64,000 bases of DNA. Origin: Nissolia schottii (Eukaryota; Streptophyta; Magnoliopsida; Fabales; Fabaceae). This document shows, in pieces, positions 10,355-22,400 of the stretch. Positions within the stretch are counted from its first letter, which is position 1; every line of letters starts with the position of its first letter. The translations under genes and the position numbers were made by a program. Where the stretch lies: positions 370,065-434,064 of the forward strand of contig QANU01034901.1 of NCBI GenBank assembly GCA_003254905.1. Reading direction: 5' to 3'. Under the pieces are notes generated by a model, which saw nothing but the letters and a program-made list of their open reading frames with translations, made no database searches and was not told the DNA's origin.

Positions 10355-13300
10355 ATGGCCACGTTGAAGACAATCTCAACAGCACTGAATCTCATCGACT
10401 CCAAGAAAGAGAATCTGAAGAAAGCCTTCGATGATCTCCAATCGCACTCTTCTTCCCCCTCCTTCTCCCTCCCTCTCTCATGGCCGGACCTCGATTCCCA
10501 CTTCACCTCTCGTCACCACTCCCTTACCCACCGCTTCAACCTTCTCCAAACCCTCGAATCCCAAAAAATGCCTAATGTCCCTCAACCACCGGCACCGTCG
10601 TTGTCGAACCCTCCCGTTGGAAACCCCACAGACTCGAACTTTCCGCCGTTAACTAACGACCCGTCGTCAAACTGTAACGACGCTTCTTCAGCCGGCGTGT
10701 TCCCGCAAAACTACGTCGTTTCGGGCTCGGTCATGCCCAGGTACCAGTTGAGCGTGCTGTGCGAGAAGATGGACGGCCTAGGGTTGAGGAATTACGTTTT
10801 CCGCCACTTCAAGGACCGGATTAAGGTCCAGGCGGAGCTCCCTGGGGCACTCCGGTGCGCGCCAGAACCCGCCGAGATTGTTCTAGCAGCTCTGGAAGGG
10901 TTTCATGGGGAGGGAAACGGATCGAAGGATGCGGACTTGAAGAAGATGAGGAAGTGTTGCCTGATGCTGCTGAAGCAGCTGAGGGTTGCGAATCCAAGCT
11001 TGAGCTCCAAGGCAAGGGAGAAGGCGATGGCGGTGGCAAAGGAGTGGAAAGGGATGTTGGTGGCTGATAATGCCAACACGGGGGCGGCATTGGGTTTCTT
11101 TCATTTGGTGGCGGCATTTGGTTTGGTTTCTGAATTCAGTGCGGATGAGCTCGTTGATTACTCGGTTGCAGCTGCAATTAATGAGGAGTTTCCGGAGCTC
11201 TGCCGGATCACTGGTTTGACAGAGAGAGTTCCTGGTAAGGCTGTTGACTTTTATAAGGTCTTCTTGTGCTTTTAAGAGTTGAAAATTTGATGTTGTATGG
11301 CATGTTAAGTGTTAGGAATTAGGATCATGACATTGGCATGTGTGCGTGTGTGTGAAAATTTGATGTTATATATGACATGTTAATAAGTTGTTACTGTGCT
11401 ATTGGAGTCTGTTTTAGAATAAATGGGCTCTAGGATATAGTTTGAAGGGGATGTAAACTTTGCCGGTAAATTTTGTGCTCATAATGAGGAAGAAGGGATG
11501 AAAGGAATGGTGATATTGGTGTTTATGTATGAGAGACGCAAAGAAAGAAAGGGGAAGACATGAATGGTGGTATTGGTATTGATGAATGAGAGACAAAAAG
11601 AAAGGGAAGGTAAGACATGAATGGCAATGATTTGGTTTATATGAGTTGCTTCTGATGTGCAACTGGCACAACTCAATTTGAAATAGGGCTCTTGAAGAAT
11701 TGTGGATCTTTTTTGGGGGTAAATTACACTCACTTCTCTTGAGGTTTAGTGAAATTACATCATACTCCCTGTAGTTGTCTAGGTAAAAACTAACCAACCC
11801 TGGTGGTAACAAAGTTAAACGTTGTTAGTTGTCTACGTGATTTTATGATATGACTATATCCTTGTTTCCCCTCCTCTCTTCACATGAACCCTGCTTTCCC
11901 CACCACCCCACCCCCAACCAAAGAAAAAAGGGGGGGCTATAGTGGTCAGAGGAAGGAGACAAATGAAAATCCAAAGAAAGAGGAGGGAGCATCACAGTAA
12001 AAACAATAGGGCGGGTCCCTTCAGGGACAGGCCCAGAACCAGGATAGAGGGAGGGGGGAAAAATTAATAAGATGTATTATCAAATAAATATTATAATATG
12101 TTAATAAAAAATATATTTCATAGTGTGTATATATACTCGTTATTTGTGGTTAAGATTTAACCACATGTTTCGCTAACTCTTACGATTAAAATCCATAGAA
12201 GTTGTGATTGAATTACAACCATTGAATACAAGAATGTAATAAAATTTGTTAGTTGTATCATTAAAATTAAAAAATATTATCTACAATTCAAAGTGCCATG
12301 AATCTCTGTTCAGTGGTGATGTTTTCTACTAGGTTCGCTTCCTTGGTAAAACGCTCTAAGTAATTGCGCAACGATTCGTTTTCTCCTTGGTTAACATCTA
12401 AGAGGCCAATGGCTGTCTTGGGTTGCCTTTTACTGGTGGTGAATTGTAGCACAAACTTTTGGGAAAGGTCTTCAAAACTTGTAATTGACCTTTTTAATAG
12501 GGAGAACAACCACTTCTTCTTTGGTCCTGCGAGAGTTAGCTGGAACGCTCTGCAAAATACGGCATCAGTGCTTGCATCAACCAAGTTTTAGACTTGAATG
12601 TTGTGAGGTGTTCCTATGGATCTGAGGTTCCGTTGTAGGCTTTCGCAGTCTTGGGAGTGTGAAAGTTTTTGGCAGGTTAACGCAAAAAATCTCATTAGAG
12701 AACGGGCTATCATTTACGATGGATCCCCCGTTCCACGGTTGCCCATCTGAGCCTCGAGTTGGGTTCGAGTGGATGGAACTTTCAGAGTCTGAGTCCCCGG
12801 TCCATCTCTGAGAGTTTTTGTGTCTACTGTGCTGCTCACGTTGGCTTGTGTGTTGACAAAGCCGAGATAGGACCGGGGACTGTCGTCGAGGAGGACTTTT
12901 GTGTCTACTGTGCTCCTTTCCTTGTTCCTGCCACACNATTGTCCCCTCTTTGGTCTCGGTCCCATCGCTTCTTTTTCTTTGGTTTGTCTCTCCGCTCTAA
13001 AGCTTTGAAACGTCGTTCTTGTTGATCGATGAGGTCTCGAAGCCCGAGGATAACCTTGTGGGGGTCTATGTCGTTCCGAGAGTTTGGAACAACTACTTGG
13101 GATGGGATATGTCGACCAATAGTTTCTCGGTGATCTACTTCATTTTCCCCTATTGTGGAAGCAGGTAGTCCATCCCGAGGGTCAAGTTCCTGGTGTTGCA
13201 GGTTCCCAACTTCTTCTTGAAGTATCCCTTGCCAGCCTTGGAGAGGAGGGGGGTTTGCAGCGACGTTGTTAACTTCCATCAGGGCACCTGTAGAAGGGGG

Positions 13301-15698
13301 TAATCTGACACTTATGAGACAGTATCAAGTTCCCACAGACGGCGCCAATGTTTGCAAGTAATTCGTGTAGGAGACGAAGTTACTTGAACTAGTAATTCGT
13401 GTAAGAGATGAAGTTACTTGAACACGAGTAGAGGGTGAGGAAGGCGCCTTGACGGAAGCTCGAATGCTTGGACGAAAGCTCCAAGTGGGTTCCTTTTGGA
13501 GAGAGTGTGGCAGCGGGGTGTACCTGCAAAGGCACTCCAACGCTCAAGTAAGCACAAGCGTTAAGTGAATTCTCTAGGAAGGGAATGAGTGATACCTGGT
13601 GACCTGAGGTCATGTTCTTTTATAGATGAGCTAGAATGCTAAGATAGAGATAAAGTGAGGGGAGTTCGCCTAATCGTCCCCCAGCTTATCTTTTCCCGCT
13701 TACCTAGGAGTTAGTTGCGGATTGGAGGAGGAGAAGTCGCGGCTATCTCCTTTTAGTTTTGTTGGGCCGGACTGGACCCGGAGTCTTGGGCTTGGGACCT
13801 TCTCCTCCTCTAGGCGTCGCGAAGCTCTCTCCTTTTGGTCCAGTGTAACCAGGTGAGGAGAGTCTCTTCTACTCCTTAGTGGGCTGGGGCTCTTTGAGCC
13901 TTTTAGGGGATGTGAGCTTCTCTCCCTTCTTAGAGAGTTAGAGCTCCTCGGACCCCCAGCCTTTAACTCGTAACAGAATATATATCATTACTCTTCAACA
14001 AAAATAAATTTCTGTTAGTGTCTTCATTGCGCCTTCTCTATTCCCTCCTTCCTATTAATTATGCAGCAGTGTTCTTCAGAAAATTTATTTAGGGCCTTGA
14101 CTTGGCCTATAGACGCACTCTTATCAATTCAAGTTTTTTCTTTGTTAGTAATCTCCTTAAAGTGCATGAGTATAAAAGACCTTAGCATACTAATTTTCTG
14201 TTGATTAATGCATTTCCTTTTCACTGAAAGCTCCATCATTCAAAGCACCTGTTAGTAGTCCTTCCTATTCTATTGGCTGAGCAAATAATTTCAGCTACCA
14301 ATACAACTATTCAGTCCCTTCCTACTCTAATACTCATATGACTTGGTTAACTCTTGGGAATTGGAATTTGACTCTTCCACTGGCATTGATAGGGTGTATT
14401 TGGATCTAGAGTTTGCTAACTTGATTTTAAATCAGGTTGATTTTGCAAAGTTGATTTTGATCAGAGGTTAGTTAACAATAACATAATTTATGTTTGGAAA
14501 TATTTATCTAAAGTGGTTTTAATATGGTAGATATTGTACAGAAAGTATTGATAAAAGTCACTTTTACATATATAATTTACCAATAACAATATGAATTGAT
14601 TTAATAGGTTAAATTAAAAACAAATAAATATTAAAGTTTAATTATGAATAAGATACGTGCATACATATTTGACGCAATTTCTAGTGACCCTCTTGGATAA
14701 GCACACAAAGGAAAGGAGGCTAACATTTACACAGCACGTGCACCACAACGAATGTGCTAGAAAATGTTATAGTGGTGCAAGTAATAAGGGGAAAAACATA
14801 TATTTAATGTTTCATTTGATCGATACACACATGCGGATGGGCATAATTTCTAGTGTCACCCTTGTGGATAGTTTTATTGGTAAGGTGATGCTTGTTTGTG
14901 TGTTGCAGATATTGTTCAGAAACTTATAAATAGAGGCAAACATATTTTGGCTGTCAAGTATGTTTTTGAGTTTAATCTTGCTGATAAGATCCCACCAGTT
15001 TCCATCTTGAAAACTTGTGTTGACGAGGCTAAGGAACTTTCTAAAAGACTTTCCCAGGAAGGAAAGACAGTGGTTAGTGTGTATGTCCCTTGATTGAAAA
15101 CCTAATACATGGTACACTGCCTATATTTCTGAAAATTGATGTATTTCTGCAGACTGAGGTTACAGCTAGAGAAATTCATACACTGAAGTCAGTTATAAAG
15201 ATTATTGAGAATCATAGGCTTGAATCTGAATATCCACGAGCTAGCCTTGATCAGTGTATAGTGCAATTGAAGAAACAGCATAAGTTAAATATGAGACCAG
15301 CTTCTGCTGCAAAGCCCCCTCAGTATCAACTACAACAACAGCAGCAAAAGAGAAAGATGCAGAAGCAGCAACAAAGTGGGATCAAGCGTCCTCGAACATC
15401 TGCTTCAGTTGGTTATGCAGCTGTCCGAATGAATGTCAATAATGATAATTTGACAATGCCCCAGTACCCCGAACATCTCGTCCATCCATCTGGTTTGTTT
15501 GCAGAACATCCAAATCCTTGCATGAACTCAGCAGCTACCATCTCTTCTTACACAGGACCTTCATCTGGGCCTTATGGTATTGATAGTGTCCCAATCAGTC
15601 CGAGTGGCGACCCCAGTCTAGCTGGTTATTATGCTGGAGCCTCAACTTTTGGCAGTATTGGTCTGCAATATTACTACCAATCGATGTGTTATCCTTAA
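10355..15698 (+). CDS. FRIGIDA-like protein (FRL4-type), 3 exons
   Basis: Exons are 10355-11234, 14909-15072 and 15153-15698, with GT-AG borders and matching phases, giving 529 aa. FRIGIDA-like proteins are plant nuclear proteins; some members (FRI, FRL1) promote FLC expression and delay flowering. The N-terminus (1-70) is helical and holds LSWPDLDSHF. The Frigida domain runs from about residue 128 (RYQLSVLCEKMDGLGLRNYV) through ELPGALRCAPEPAEIVL (161-177), SADELVDYSVAAAINEEFPELC, and the exon 2 part DIVQKLINRGKHILAVKYVFEF, to ~400. The C-terminus has a Q-rich stretch, a KRPR nuclear signal (426-429) and a Gly/Ser/Tyr-rich tail. Length and N-terminus fit the FRL4a/4b branch best, so a flowering role is not assured. 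The start was chosen at MATLKT because the frame upstream has no family similarity. Intron 1 is 3.67 kb and holds a retrotransposon piece. Confidence 0.92.
11235..12287 (+). other. FRIGIDA-like intron 1, left part
   Basis: It contains a tandem repeat of about 62 bp (roughly 11500-11630: ggaatggtgatattggt...gagagac...aaagaaag, about 2.3 copies). It also contains a plant-wide repeat motif (gggtaaattacac...gaggtttagtgaaattaca, 11718-11758) that recurs in diverged form near 16978-17025. No exon is seen. Confidence 0.5.
12288..13279 (-). pseudogene. Tat-type Ty3/gypsy gag in FRIGIDA-like intron 1
   Basis: Minus-strand gag in several frames. At 13279-12905 is the N-terminal region (MEVNNVAANPPPLQGWQG, then a charged RRFKALERRDKPKKKKRWD block). 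At 12936-12577 is an R/S/H-rich region. At 12584-12288 is the gag core (VFCRAFQLTLAGPKKKWLFSL, FVLQFTTSKRQPKTAIGLL, NQGENESLRNYLERFTKEA). The core pattern 'AF..TL.G.A..W...L' and 'QG..ESLR.Y..RF' is typical. Frameshifts split it. Nothing after gag remains. The opposite orientation relative to the host gene limits interference with splicing. Confidence 0.8.
13341..13975 (-). mobile_element. LTR plus primer-binding site of the intronic Tat-type element
   Basis: The LTR is 13349-13975 (627 bp). On the plus strand it begins TGTTTG and ends GTAACA, matching TGTT/AACA inverted termini. The complement of the primer-binding site (ggcgcca, 13341-13347) is one base inside, preceded by ttcccacagac, the usual leader of this retrotransposon class. 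This is the 5' LTR of a minus-strand element. The 3' half and second LTR are missing, so no target duplication can be checked; the base run after the LTR is gaata. Confidence 0.85.
13976..14908 (+). other. FRIGIDA-like intron 1, right part
   Basis: AT-rich intron sequence. Around 14390-14560 is a stretch with the look of a plant MITE (gggtgtatttggat start, internal gtttggaaatattta), but no clear inverted end or target duplication. The intron ends gtgtgttgcag at 14908. Confidence 0.4.
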
Positions 15699-15773
15699 TA
15701 GATAAATCTTGTCAATACTCAGCTTTTCGGTTGGTATAATAGTTATCGGGCTCTCTCTTTTACCATGCATACT

Positions 15774-15800
15774 GTACACCGAACTCCCAGTTCGGTGTAC
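15774..15800. terminator. Perfect 12-bp hairpin in the FRIGIDA-like 3' region
   Basis: gtacaccgaact (15774-15785), loop ccc, then agttcggtgtac (15789-15800). It lies 76 bp after the stop codon and would be in the 3'UTR. It could be an RNA stem or the footprint of a small foldback element. Its role is unknown; plant Pol II genes do not use such hairpins as bacterial terminators. Confidence 0.6.
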
Positions 15801-17844
15801 CGTGTACTAAATTCTCTCTAAAGGAGTACTTGTAATTTAATCACAAAATGGCGAGCTGATTGGTTATCAAAAGCACAGTTTGCTACTTTGCTTGGTGATC
15901 ACCATGATTGTAGGATAGGAAACGGATTCAGTAATTAAGAATTATGAGGGAAAGTTTAGTTTCACAATTCTATTGACTTGAATCATTTTGTAATTATAAA
16001 ATTACATTTAGGTTAACCATGGCCTTAGTCTTCTCTCTCTCTCTTTTTCTTTCTCAAGCTCAAGCCTTTGTTGTTTTGGGCAAGCACGGGAACTTGGACA
16101 GGATTTTGGAAAGCTGAAATCCTCGAATTCAATCTTTACATAGTTGTGGTTCAATCAAGAATGGTATCTTATGAAACAAGTCTACTGTTATTCATGCTAG
16201 CATATATAACTTTTTTCTTCTTTTTCCATGTTCAATGAGGAGAACAACAGGATCTTATCTACTAAGTGGATCGGTTAGATGGATCAATCATCGTTAGGCT
16301 CTATACACGAGCAATTTTTTATAAACCATATAGAACTAAAGTCTTGTTTAATGATTTATGCTAACAGACACTGCTGACCTTGGATATATGTAGACGTCTT
16401 CTACCCATTTTAATTGCCAAGGTGATCAAATTATTTGAATCTAACCCTTTTCTGAAACCAACTTTGGTTTGGCCTTCCAACTTGCAGAAAGGGATTTGCA
16501 GTTCTGCACCTATCACTCAAATTGGTCTTGTGTGTGGTAAAGAGTAACATAGAGATGGTACTTGGCACACCACTTTTTACTTTCAATCACGAATCTTACC
16601 AAGCCTTAGAAAATCAAATAATCGAAAGCAACTCTTTTTTTTTTTTCTTGGACAATTAATAAGAGAAAGGCTAATTAAAAAATGAAAAAGAATTATTTTG
16701 TTACAAAATCTTTGTCCAATAGAGCAACAATTCCTTGACAAAATCATCCACCACACTCCGCACCACTTTAGAAAGTCTAAAAGTTAAATCCACACGGACT
16801 CTTTTTACCTTGCTCTCACCAAATTATTATGGATAATATTCCTTACATCACATGTACTTACAGGCATCACTTTATATCATTATTATTTTTATCATCTACA
16901 CATGTAGTCAATTTCTATTAAAAAAGAAAAATTGCATGTGTAACAAGCATTTATTGGATGACCATAGTTTCATTTAGGGCAAATCACACTAACGTCCCCT
17001 AAGGTTCAACGGAATTACACCATCTCTATAACACACTAACTAGCTATTTACCCATAAGTCATAAATAATGCTTATTAATTGTTACCTTTTGGCTTGGTTA
17101 CTTTTAAACTTAACTTTTAAAATATACTTAGTTATGAAAATATGAATCAATTTAAAACTTCACTTAATTTGAAACTTTTTGACACGAAAAGCGAGAGTTG
17201 TACTTGTAGAGGAAGGTAACTCGTAAAGCGAATTAATACAATGTATGATAATCACGAACTTCGTACTAAGACATATATCAACGAGGCATTACACATCAAG
17301 TCCAAACTTACATTCACAAAGTGTGTGTGTATAAATATGTACATAAAGTGATTCCATGGTATACAAAGGTCATAAGTACATTCAAAATAACAAACATATA
17401 GCATTAGTAGTGTAGCTATTCACATACTGGAATATACGGCAAAAGAACATGAATAAGGAAATATAGAAAACTATTAAAGCTACTACTCGCCACTAGCATT
17501 GGTGCTTCTTGCTGATCCTTCATAAGAACTTGGAATATGCAAGTGGGGAATATAGTTGTAACTGCTGAGAATCATTGATCTCCTTCATTTTACAGACTTT
17601 TACGTCTGTGTTTAGTGTTTTAAGGAAAAACAAGCGAAAACGAAGAGATTAGGTGTCAACAAATCTTCGAACATCTTTGGACTTATACATATAGTTTTTT
17701 GTGTCGCTATTCTCTTTGGTTTCATGGGATGGTTTTCTAGACAATTTTTTGTTACAACTACCCTTTTTTCCCTTTATTAGAAGTTTCGATCGTTAGATGT
17801 GTTCAAATTACTCAAGGTTGAGTTGAAAATCAACTTGACAAAAG
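15801..17844. other. Intergenic: gene tail and unassigned repeats
   Basis: 15801-16020 is probably the downstream flank of the FRIGIDA-like gene. 16978-17025 carries a diverged copy of the intron 1 repeat (gggcaaatcacactaac...ggttcaacggaattacac). 17160-17640 has the look of an old LTR. No coding blocks were recognised on either strand. Confidence 0.4.
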
Positions 17845-18060
17845 CATAAAGCTATCAAATCTAACTGTGGTTGTAAATGCCATGGTAGATATGATAGATC
17901 AGGTGAAACTTTCATGATTAAAAGTTACAGCTTACATCTTTAATAAAATTCCAACTGAAGTAGTGATCAAAACTCCTTATGAAGTATGGATTGGCAAAAA
18001 GTGTCAGTATAAGACATTTAGACATTTGTGGTTGTCCAACTAAGGCAAGGCCTTTTAGGC
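17845..18060 (+). mobile_element. Ty1/copia integrase fragment
   Basis: With one frame change, the plus strand reads IFNKIPTEVVIKTPYEVWIGKK, FRH, then ICGCPTKARPFRPN. This is the copia integrase signature 'YILNRVP.K.V..TP.ELW.G.KPSL.HL...GCPA.A'. It is a short isolated relic. Confidence 0.8.
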
Positions 18061-18391
18061 CAAATATAATTCTTCTATATCCTTTGGTTCCATATTTTCA
18101 ACTTCCATCATATTTAATTTATATAGCTTTTTAGGTGCTTTTAGTAGCCTTAATAAATTTGGCATATCATCTAATCCTATTTGACATGTTAACTCTAATG
18201 TTTTTTGTTGTTCTAGATTTAGTTGTTGTATGTTTTTCTACTGTGGCTACTTGATTGTAGATCCTTCTTCTTGTCTTATTTTTAATTTCTTAATCTATTC
18301 CATTATTTTCCATAGATTATTATTTAAAACTTCTTGGTCCTTCTTTTTTTGGTCTGTTTCTTTTTGCGTTACATTTTCATCCATTGATTGG

Positions 18392-18433
<42 letters not shown>

Positions 18434-18720
18434 NACTTCTTTCATTAGTTTCATCATATTCATCTCCACTCCTGTGTTTAATGGTTCTGGATTGGACGAC
18501 TTTATTCCTAAAGCTTTCACTATTAGATCTAACTTATATTTTACATTCATAGTATCTATTTTCAGCTCTTCTATTTCTTCCCTTATGTCATATAATTTTT
18601 GTTCTATAGTTTTTGTTAGTTCGACTATTGGGTTCATCATTTTTTTTAGTTTTTCTTGTTCTATCACCTCTTTTATGTCTTTTGGCATTAGATTTATGAC
18701 ATCTACATAATTTCCTTTTA
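18061..18720 (-). pseudogene. Unrecognised decayed coding sequence with coiled coil
   Basis: The minus strand at 18688-18440 has an open frame rich in K, E, I and L (start MPKDIKEVIEQEKLKKMM, then a heptad-like REEIEELKI region). A 41-bp TA microsatellite interrupts it. Coding-like sequence resumes below (18390-18062), in broken frames with K/Q/E-rich and L/K-rich segments. The composition is unlike random AT-rich DNA. It may be part of a retrotransposon gag or an old endogenous pararetrovirus, but no diagnostic motif is visible. I do not recognise it. Confidence 0.35.
18393..18433. repeat. (TA)n microsatellite
   Basis: 41 bp of alternating TA followed by one ambiguous base (n at 18434), inside the unrecognised decayed ORF. 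Confidence 0.95.
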
Positions 18721-19240
18721 ATAAAGTTCAATATTTTTTTTAATTATTATTATTAGGTGATTTCTTAGATATTCTATAGTGTAAATACCCTATGATATTT
18801 AATTTATTCATTTTTGATAATTTTTATAATTAAATTCATCAATTTTTGTTATTATGTTATGATTTAATATGAAATATTGATGAATTATATGATCTAATAT
18901 AATATATTAATATTTTTTAATATAATATTTGTAGAGAGGTGCATCATAAGTTTAAATAGTCTGTAAATTTTTAAATCACTTATAAGTTGAATATTTTAAT
19001 AATTAAACTAATAAAAAATTTATTATAATTATATAAAGCATGACATAATTATAAAAATTGATAAATTTAATTATAATAATTATTAAATGTGGATAAATTT
19101 AAGTAAGAGTAGGTTGGTAGTTTGCTAGGTTAGCACTTAGCAATACATGACACAACACAAGGAGCAACAAATTTCAGAAAAAACGTTTAAAATGACAAGC
19201 CAATGACAGAACAGAGAGTCACCCGAGTCACGACCCATAC

Positions 19241-19243
<3 letters not shown>
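18721..19243. other. AT-rich distal upstream of WRKY gene
   Basis: Very AT-rich sequence without coding blocks up to about 19130, then mixed composition near the WRKY promoter. Confidence 0.4.
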
Positions 19244-19281
<38 letters not shown>

Positions 19282-19427
19282 AACGCTACAAGTCAACCGC
19301 GTCTCACTCTCTGACAGAACCTCCAAACACAAAAAAAACGCCGGATACCCCTATTATGATATGACCATTTTGCCCTTCCCCCTTTAGCCTCCTTCTACTC
19401 CCTCGCACTCTCTCTCACACCGACACA

Positions 19428-19460
<33 letters not shown>

Positions 19461-19467
19461 CACCGCA
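19244..19467 (+). promoter_or_regulatory. WRKY proximal promoter and leader with GA/CT repeats and a W-box
   Basis: A (GA)n run (19244-19279) and a (CT)n run (19430-19458) flank this region. A W-box core lies on the minus strand (agtcaa, 19291-19296, the complement of TTGACT) about 172 bp before the ATG. WRKY proteins bind TTGACC/T, so self-regulation is plausible but unproven. The (CT)n run ends about 10 bp before the ATG and is probably leader. Confidence 0.55.
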
Positions 19468-22400
19468 ATGGACGCCGGCGAAGCCAACTCTGGTTCGGAA
19501 CTCCGCCGAACCAGTTCCGGGGACGTGATGGAGTCGGGGGATCAGAATCGGCCATGGTCGCAGTCCGATTCTTGTGCCTCCGAAGCCGCCGGAGCCACAT
19601 CCTCCGGCACCACCGGCGGCGCCAGGTACAAGCTGATGTCGCCGGCGAAGCTCCCGATCTCGCGGTCGCCGTGCGTCACGATTCCTCCGGGGCTCAGTCC
19701 GTCGTCGTTTCTGGAGTCACCGGTACTGCTCTCCAACATGAAGGTTAGTGAAGCTTAGCTTCGCAACATTCTATTTTTGTTTCTAGGGTTTTTCCAACAT
19801 GGAGTGTGAAGATTCACTTTTCGATCTGTTTGGTTGCTGAGAAAAAGAGCAAGAAAAAGAAATGGCCAGTGAATTGATTAGTTAAGTGTATGTGTGTGTG
19901 TGTGTGTGTTTTTTTTATTTTTTATTTTTTTTGCTTTGTTTAATTGTTTTGTTTTGTATTCAGCTCAATTTGGTCAAAGATGGTATTTTACAATTTACTT
20001 GACCCAAGTCTGTTGAAGTCCACCCAGTGCGAGTGGAATGTAGAAAATTTGTTCTTTTCAGTGTAATATTCTTGCAAATGCTCAGCATCCAGACATCGCA
20101 TATCTGGGGCATTATTATATTTTGGCAGGAATATATCTTTCTCCTTTATTAGGTTTTGTTTGGACTTAAAAATGACGTGATTTAATTGTTGATTGATAGA
20201 AGATGCTGTTTGTTTCATGAAAAATTCGAAAATCTTGTGTGAATGTACATACTTGTGTAATGTGGTGGATAATGTGTTTACCCTTAGAATTGGCTCGTTT
20301 TTTGTGTTTGATCTTTTCTTTATCCTTTGCATTTAGTAGATTTTATTATATGGGGTGCTTGTGTTGGGACCGTTAGTTTCTGATGCTTGCCCTGCCACTT
20401 GTAGAATTCTGTATTAGCTACTTTTTGCTCAATACGGTAATCTCTTCGAATATGGCCTTCTCTTAGGATCACTAATTTTTTTTTTTCCTGTGTGTTGTTT
20501 TTTCACATAATGAGTCTTCCTTTTATGTGTTGGTGCTTTCCCTTTTTGTTTGGTTTGAGTTTTGATAGTGTAGCTGGGTGTACATGAAATCTTTTGTCAT
20601 TTATACATGTGGAACAAACGAATAAACGCATTGCCATGGGGTGGTGGATCCATTTTAGTTATGTATGTTATGAGATGGGAACGGTATAAGGAATGTCAAA
20701 AAGATTGTGGATCATTTTTTTTCTCCTTTTGCAAAAGGACATGATTGCCTAGATCATGGTTATCAAACTCTCGAGCTCAAAATCGAGTTAACTCACTTAG
20801 CAACTCGGACTCGAGTAAACTCGGGTAAACTCAGCGAACTCGGGTAAACTCATATAAACTCAGATAAACTCGAGTAAACTCAGGATAAATTCACGAGTTC
20901 ACTATTTTAGTCAAAGTTTAGCTTCTCAAGCCCCAAACACTATTTCTCAAAGATCACTCTTAATTAGGATTTCTAAATAGTATATCTCGGCATCTTGACT
21001 TATGTTAAGTTGATTATAACATTATGAAGTTTTGATGTTATTTTTTGTGCAATTTTAATTTATTTGTTGTACTTTATGACTTGTGTTTGCCTAATTATGA
21101 CTTGGAAATGAAATTTTGACTTATATTTTACTTTACTATAATTTTAGTATATTTTATTAATGTATTATAAACAAATTATTAATATTTTTATAATAAGTAA
21201 ACTCTTACGAGTTTATTATTCGATTTACCTTTGCTCCACGAGATTAGGTAAACTCGCGAGTTTGACAATCTTAGTCTGGATGTTACTTTTTGGGTGGTCC
21301 TAATTTGTCCAGAATTCTGTGAAAGATTCATGTGGGAGTGACTTTAAGTTATGTGTATCACCTCCGTTGGTCATACTGTAGTGGGCTATCTCCAGTCATG
21401 TAGACACTAACAAACAACATGCAATTTTATTGTGATGAGAAATTTATAAACTGTGCTTTAGCTCAATTATCTTTGTGCCCTTGCTAATAGGCAGCTGAAC
21501 TCAAATGATTATGCTTGTGCTTTTATTTCATTGTTAATACTGATTTCGTTGATCCATTGACTGCTGTTTGGAGCCTTAGGCTTTCCAGGTATTCTGAAAC
21601 TTGATGTTCTTTTGTTCTTTGTTTTTTCTTTTCTGATAAATTAAATTATTTTTTTCTATATCAGTTTGAGTATTTGATTTTATGATATGCTTACTCTCCT
21701 CATTTGGTTTAGCAATTGCCATAGACAGGGAGCGGGAGCTGTAGGTTATATAATATTTATTCTGATGGCTTGCAGGTTGAACCTTCACCAACTACAGGTT
21801 CCCTGTCTAAGATTCATCAAACAGCACATGGTTCTGTGACTTCTGCTGCATCTACATTTCCTGTAAAGACTGTATGCTTTGATACCAATCCTGCTGATGA
21901 AAGAAAATCCAGCTTTGAGTTTAAACCACGCAATAGATCAAATATGGTAATGAATTACTTGATGTTTGTAGAAGTGATGAATAGAAACTTGTTAGTAAGG
22001 AGGACACTTGACTTTGGTGCAAGTTTATCCTGTAATTTTACCCGACCATAACCTGGTACTAAGTTAACAAGATAGCATGACTAATTGGATATATTGATAT
22101 TACTAATCACCTGATCATACCAGTGTGAGTCAATCCCTACAGTATTACATTACTTTTACTATTTTATTTTTCATTGGTTTGGTCAAAGTGTTAGGTGGAA
22201 ACAGATTTGGCTGTCATGTTTCTTTCCTCAATACTATTGTTTTGAAGGTTGCTGGTTGCATGGCACTTACCTAATGCTATTAACTCTTCTTTTAAGGTTC
22301 CTGCAGAATTTGACAACCATGTAAATGGAAAATCTACTCAAATAGATGGTCAAGGAAAAGCTCAATCTTTTCCCTCAACACCATTAGTCAAAAGTGAGAT

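Noticed and set aside
11414..11812. 132-codon minus-strand ORF in intron 1
   Set aside because: It is a translation of a 62-bp tandem repeat (repeated YHHS/LIH words) with no domain.
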